Below, piece after piece: positions 19,325 to 22,940 of a stretch of DNA of 22,940 bases. How positions within the stretch are numbered: position 1 is the stretch's first letter; each line of letters starts with the position of its first letter. The translations under genes were made by a program, and so were the position numbers. Under the pieces are notes generated by a model, which did no database searches, was not told the DNA's origin, and saw only the letters and a list, made by a program, of their open reading frames with translations. This DNA is from Didymodactylos carnosus (Eukaryota; Rotifera; Eurotatoria; Philodinida; Philodinidae): the NCBI GenBank assembly GCA_905250885.1, contig CAJNOQ010002714.1, positions 1 through 22,940 of the forward strand. Direction: 5' to 3'.

Positions 19325-22220
19325 TCATAAAAAAGAGATTGAATCAATCTGAAAAAAGAGTAGATAGAACAGTGCGAAATCTAATCAAACATATCGTATG
19401 ACCCGTGATAATATGATACTAAATGAGAAGGGTCACATTTGATTATTTCATTAACAAAAGATTATTTCTCAGTTGATGTAATTAAAAGCAGTTTTTTGAG
19501 TTTATCTTTGAATTTAATTTATAATCATCAACCTATCATTATTTATCATCCTTGACTTTTCAAATGTAACTAGTATGTTCAATACACAGCATTTGCTGCG
19601 TGCTTTTCCATTAACGAAATCGATATAATTTTGGCAAGTGGAGGGGGGAGGGGCAGGAAAAGTTTTACTGAGCAACTCTAAAAAATTTCTGAATACCTTT
19701 TTCCTCATTTTTCATCCTTTTTACTCATAAAAATTTAGTTGATTACCAAAAACAAAGCCTTCAACTTTTCGGAGTGAGCAAATTTTTTTTCTCAAGTGAG
19801 TAATTCATTTCAAACAAGCAGGGGATTTACTTCTCCTTCTTCTCCCTCTAATCAAAATTACTGAACGAAATGAACAATTTTTATCGTCATGATCTTGTTA
19901 AATAGCAGAATATCAGAAACATAATTTTCTTAGTGAAAATCGCTTAGAAAAAAACGAGATTTGACCATGTTGACTAATTTACTCAATTAGAAAATGAATT
20001 TTTACATGACTATAAGTGAGACATAATTTTGATAGACAAACATGTGAAAAGAAAATTTATATGCCTCATTTATCTAATTTTCTTAAAAATAAACTAAAAA
20101 AATTTATGTTTAACCCTCATCAGAAACCACGTGAGCATCGTCCAAATGGAAATATGAGAGTTAAATAAACGCAGCAGAGCCTGATTCTACATAGTACTAA
20201 TAGAGGCAAAAGTAAAAATAATGAATTCAGCTTGTTACCTATAAGATTGATAGAATCGAAATTCTATAAAATTAAATTAAAATTTTTCATGAAGTGGACG
20301 CATTTTTTTTTTTAGTAATTGAAAATCAAAGGTGCATCTCTCTACTCAGATATATTTGAACTGAGCAAAACAATTATTTTCACCTGTTACGTGATTTAAA
20401 TATTTTGTATTAGAGTTCATATCTCAATGCTCAACACTCGTCTATTTACTCTCAAACTTGTGAAATGTCACATAACTGAAACAAAGACATCGAAAGAGAG
20501 AAAGAAAACATTGGAAGGGGAAAAAGAGAGAGAAGAAAATGACACGGAAACAAGTGTTTATTGTATGATGATGATGACATTCATTTCTTTTTTTTTTTTT
20601 GTTTCGTTATATTAGTAGAAAAGAAAAACTTAATACTCTCCATCTGTCTATGTATATATATATATATATGAGCCATAAAAAAAAAAGAAAAAACGTTTAC
20701 AGGAATGTCTACTAAAGTTCAAATAGAATTCTTTATTATTCTCTTTTGTCTATTTACTGTTACCCCCTTTCCTCAATCTCTCTATCAAAGCTTCCGTCAC
20801 ACATGTGATAAAAATAAAAAATAAACTTTTTTCTTCTCTTGTTTTTTTATTCACATAGATATAGAAAAAGTACTATTAATTTTTAATCCGTGGATGTATT
20901 CTATTAAAATAGTTCAAATTCATCTAACTATCTAAATAGAGTTCAATTGTGATATTATAGGTTAAACGAGTCAAGGAATGAGATTTATTATAGAACGTTC
21001 TTTTAAATTTTTGCAAATACAAGAAAAAAAGGTAATTATTGTCTGAAAATCTAATATCTAAATTACAAACTCAACAAGACGTTTGTTTAATAGAAAAAAT
21101 AATCACTTGAAAAAATTAGTCTAAAACGAATTACACAGATAACATAACAGTTGTACACACAAAAAGAAATTTACGCTCAATGGTAAGCCTTTTAATAACT
21201 AAAACCTCATTCCTTTTTTTTTTTTACACAGTACAAAATACGGATAAAACATTATTTTTTTCTCACAAGCTGGATAAACGGGAAACATATATACTATAAG
21301 TAGAAAAACATTCAAACTATAGATCAAAAAATTGAGAATTTACATAAAGAGGGCAATCAAGAGTGAACGTTGTTGAAGAATATCAAGTAGATAATAGAAA
21401 ACTCCATTGTTTATTCTTATGACGTTAGAAAAACAATAAAAACAGAAAAAAAGAGAAAAGAAAATTGTTTCCATTTAGCAAACTAAAGCACACAATCGAA
21501 GATAGAAGAAAAACCTCCTTTCATTTCCACACGCTCAATCGTCTATAGAAATAATTATTGTGCAAAAAATACAAAATTCTAATAGTTAATATTGTATTAA
21601 TTTATAATCAAGAAATACTTGATAAAAACACAAAGAAAAATATAAAAGATTATAATTTCTTTTTTGGAAACTATAGAGGAGAAAAATGTGCTATGAACTT
21701 CTAAAATGAGATGTTTCTTAGTCATGAAATTAGTTTTGATGAAACGATAAGATACATATTGATAAACTATGAATCATCAACAGAGTATTCAGTTACGGGG
21801 AAGAAAACAGATTCTCCTTTGCTAAAAAGTGACTCACTTCCAAAAGTTGGTGAATAAAAAAGGCCTTCTGTTCAAAAATTTTTAGTTACTCACTCAAACT
21901 TTATCCTCCTCTCCAATTTTGCATCGAAAACGCTGATCATCAAGTCAAACGGTATTTCTACAAATTGAGCATATCTACACTCTTACTCTCATACACACAC
22001 CTACAGTAGAGGATGTGCTCAATTTTGCAAAAGTGACAGTCAATTTTGTCCTTCTATCTCGTAATAATAAGCACTTATTTGTTCAAATTGCTTTTGCATA
22101 CTCATCTATATGATCTCGCATCTCATTCTCATCAACACTCATGTCAGATCAATATCATATTCGATTCAATACTGAAAGACAAATTTTCGACTACCATCAA
22201 GTGAAATACATAGATTCAGA
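19325..22220. other. Long AT-rich intergenic region upstream of UBALD
   Basis: Nearly 2.9 kb with no supported gene on either strand. It contains homopolymer A/T runs, a (TA)n tract and scattered short ORFs without domains (19514-19708 on -, 20427-20615 on +). It presumably includes the promoter of UBALD near 19330-19450, but no defined element could be picked out. Confidence 0.5.
20653..20669. repeat. (TA)n microsatellite
   Basis: About eight uninterrupted TA dinucleotides within the non-coding region upstream of UBALD. Confidence 0.8.
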
Positions 22221-22427
22221 TGGGGTAATTCGGGCCACTTGCACAAAGTTTCTTAGTATTTTGCGTATTTCTAAGGCGTTTTTAATCGGATAAGCGTACT
22301 ACTGAATATGAAGATGAAACTAACAGTTCTCTATCCGCTGATGTAAAAATTTCCTAAAAATCCCTCTCCGTTTTCGACCAGTGTTCAAAAGGAGACAGGG
22401 ACCTCGAAACCGGCCGGAATTATCCCA
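22221..22427. mobile_element. Short inverted-repeat element A
   Basis: It begins TGGGGTAATTCGGGCC (22221-22236) and ends CCGGCCGGAATTATCCCA (22410-22427), which are imperfect reverse complements. The interior of about 170 bp has no coding capacity. It is a likely non-autonomous DNA transposon. Confidence 0.55.
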
Positions 22428-22429
22428 TG

Positions 22430-22940
22430 TGGGTTAATTCCGGCCGGTCCATTCAAATACGTACCTTAATCACATTCGCACGCCAGTACCCATTACACAA
22501 ATACAGCTATCAAATCAGTTTTGGAATGAGTTCCGGTAAGTATTTTTATATGTGTTTCATAAACATCTAATTCTACTTTCAGTGTTATCTTCCTTAATTT
22601 TAATCGAATTTCACGTCTGATTTTTTTATTCAACTCATAAGAGTACAGCCCATGATATATATAGAAATTTTTTCATGACTTTCTCATAATTAATGAGAAT
22701 ATCTAATAATGCTGTGTAAATTCATTACCACAATATGTGTAAAATTACATCAAAATATTTAAGATCATAGAGCCTGCTGTTTTTCAGCTCTTGAGATGCA
22801 ATTTTCACATATGTTGTAGATAATGACATGACGAATACCTTTTACCTGAAGAGTATGTCAGAAATCTACTTCTGAAAAGTACCAGAGGTTTGTTTCAGGA
22901 AACTCCGTGTATTTGAATGGACCGGCCGGAATTACCCCAA
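22430..22940. mobile_element. Inverted-repeat element B, reaching the window edge
   Basis: It begins TGGGTTAATTCCGGCCGG and runs on through TCCATTCAAATAC (22430-22460). The last 31 bases to 22939 are the reverse complement with one mismatch near the tip. The element is about 510 bp. Its interior holds a start codon followed by a GTAAGT donor (22536-22546) and a TTTCAG acceptor near 22582, but the joined frame stops soon after, so no gene is supported. The ends contain the GC-rich palindrome CCGGCCGG in AT-rich DNA. Confidence 0.75.

Noticed and set aside
1..22940. tRNA, rRNA and CRISPR arrays
   Set aside because: No cloverleaf with a GGTTCGA-type arm, no rRNA-like block and no regularly spaced repeat array was seen by eye on either strand.

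Overview
The window is nuclear DNA from a small-genome, AT-rich animal. A bdelloid rotifer is the best fit, by inference. The animal origin rests on an intact UBALD (UBA-like domain) ortholog at 18524-19324 (-). The bdelloid guess rests on short spliceosomal introns (about 50-110 nt in most places), a spliced secreted gene built from fungal-type cellulose-binding and bacterial/fungal-type peptidoglycan-peptidase domains, a membrane-protein fragment resembling a family I know from bdelloids, decayed gene copies lying between intact genes, and many small inverted-repeat elements.

Layout. 1-2682 (+): 3' part of a gene with at least two RING-like Cys-rich repeats and a C-terminal PARP-type ADP-ribosyltransferase domain; its 734-nt intron holds a 615-bp foldback element, and another intron is of the GC-AG type. 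2683-5000: non-coding, with one strong hairpin. About 5170-6600 (+): a decayed isoleucyl-tRNA synthetase gene whose introns and signature segments are still readable. About 7779-8539 (+): a decayed RNase T2 gene with its active-site motifs broken. 9261-9791 (+): an unrecognised basic protein, probably a last exon. 10217-12678 (-): a secreted D,D-carboxypeptidase (M15/VanY type) with four CBM1-type cellulose-binding domains; half of these come from a nearly perfect 816-bp tandem duplication that kept the reading frame across introns. About 13060-13647 (-): a single-pass membrane protein fragment. 13700-16920: repeat-rich, with a degenerate 10-bp G-rich repeat, a retropepsin relic, a large foldback with nested insertions and a 31-bp tandem repeat. 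16921-18523: no gene seen. 18524-19324 (-): UBALD. 19325-22220: no gene seen. 22221-22940: two adjoining inverted-repeat elements with GC-rich ends, the second reaching the window edge.

No operon-like joint function is evident. The two most interesting genes are the RING-like/ADP-ribosyltransferase fusion, which would link ubiquitin and ADP-ribose chemistry, and the cellulose-binding peptidoglycan peptidase. The latter could act on bacterial walls in food, on symbionts or on attackers. Functions are inferred from motifs read by eye; no database search was possible.
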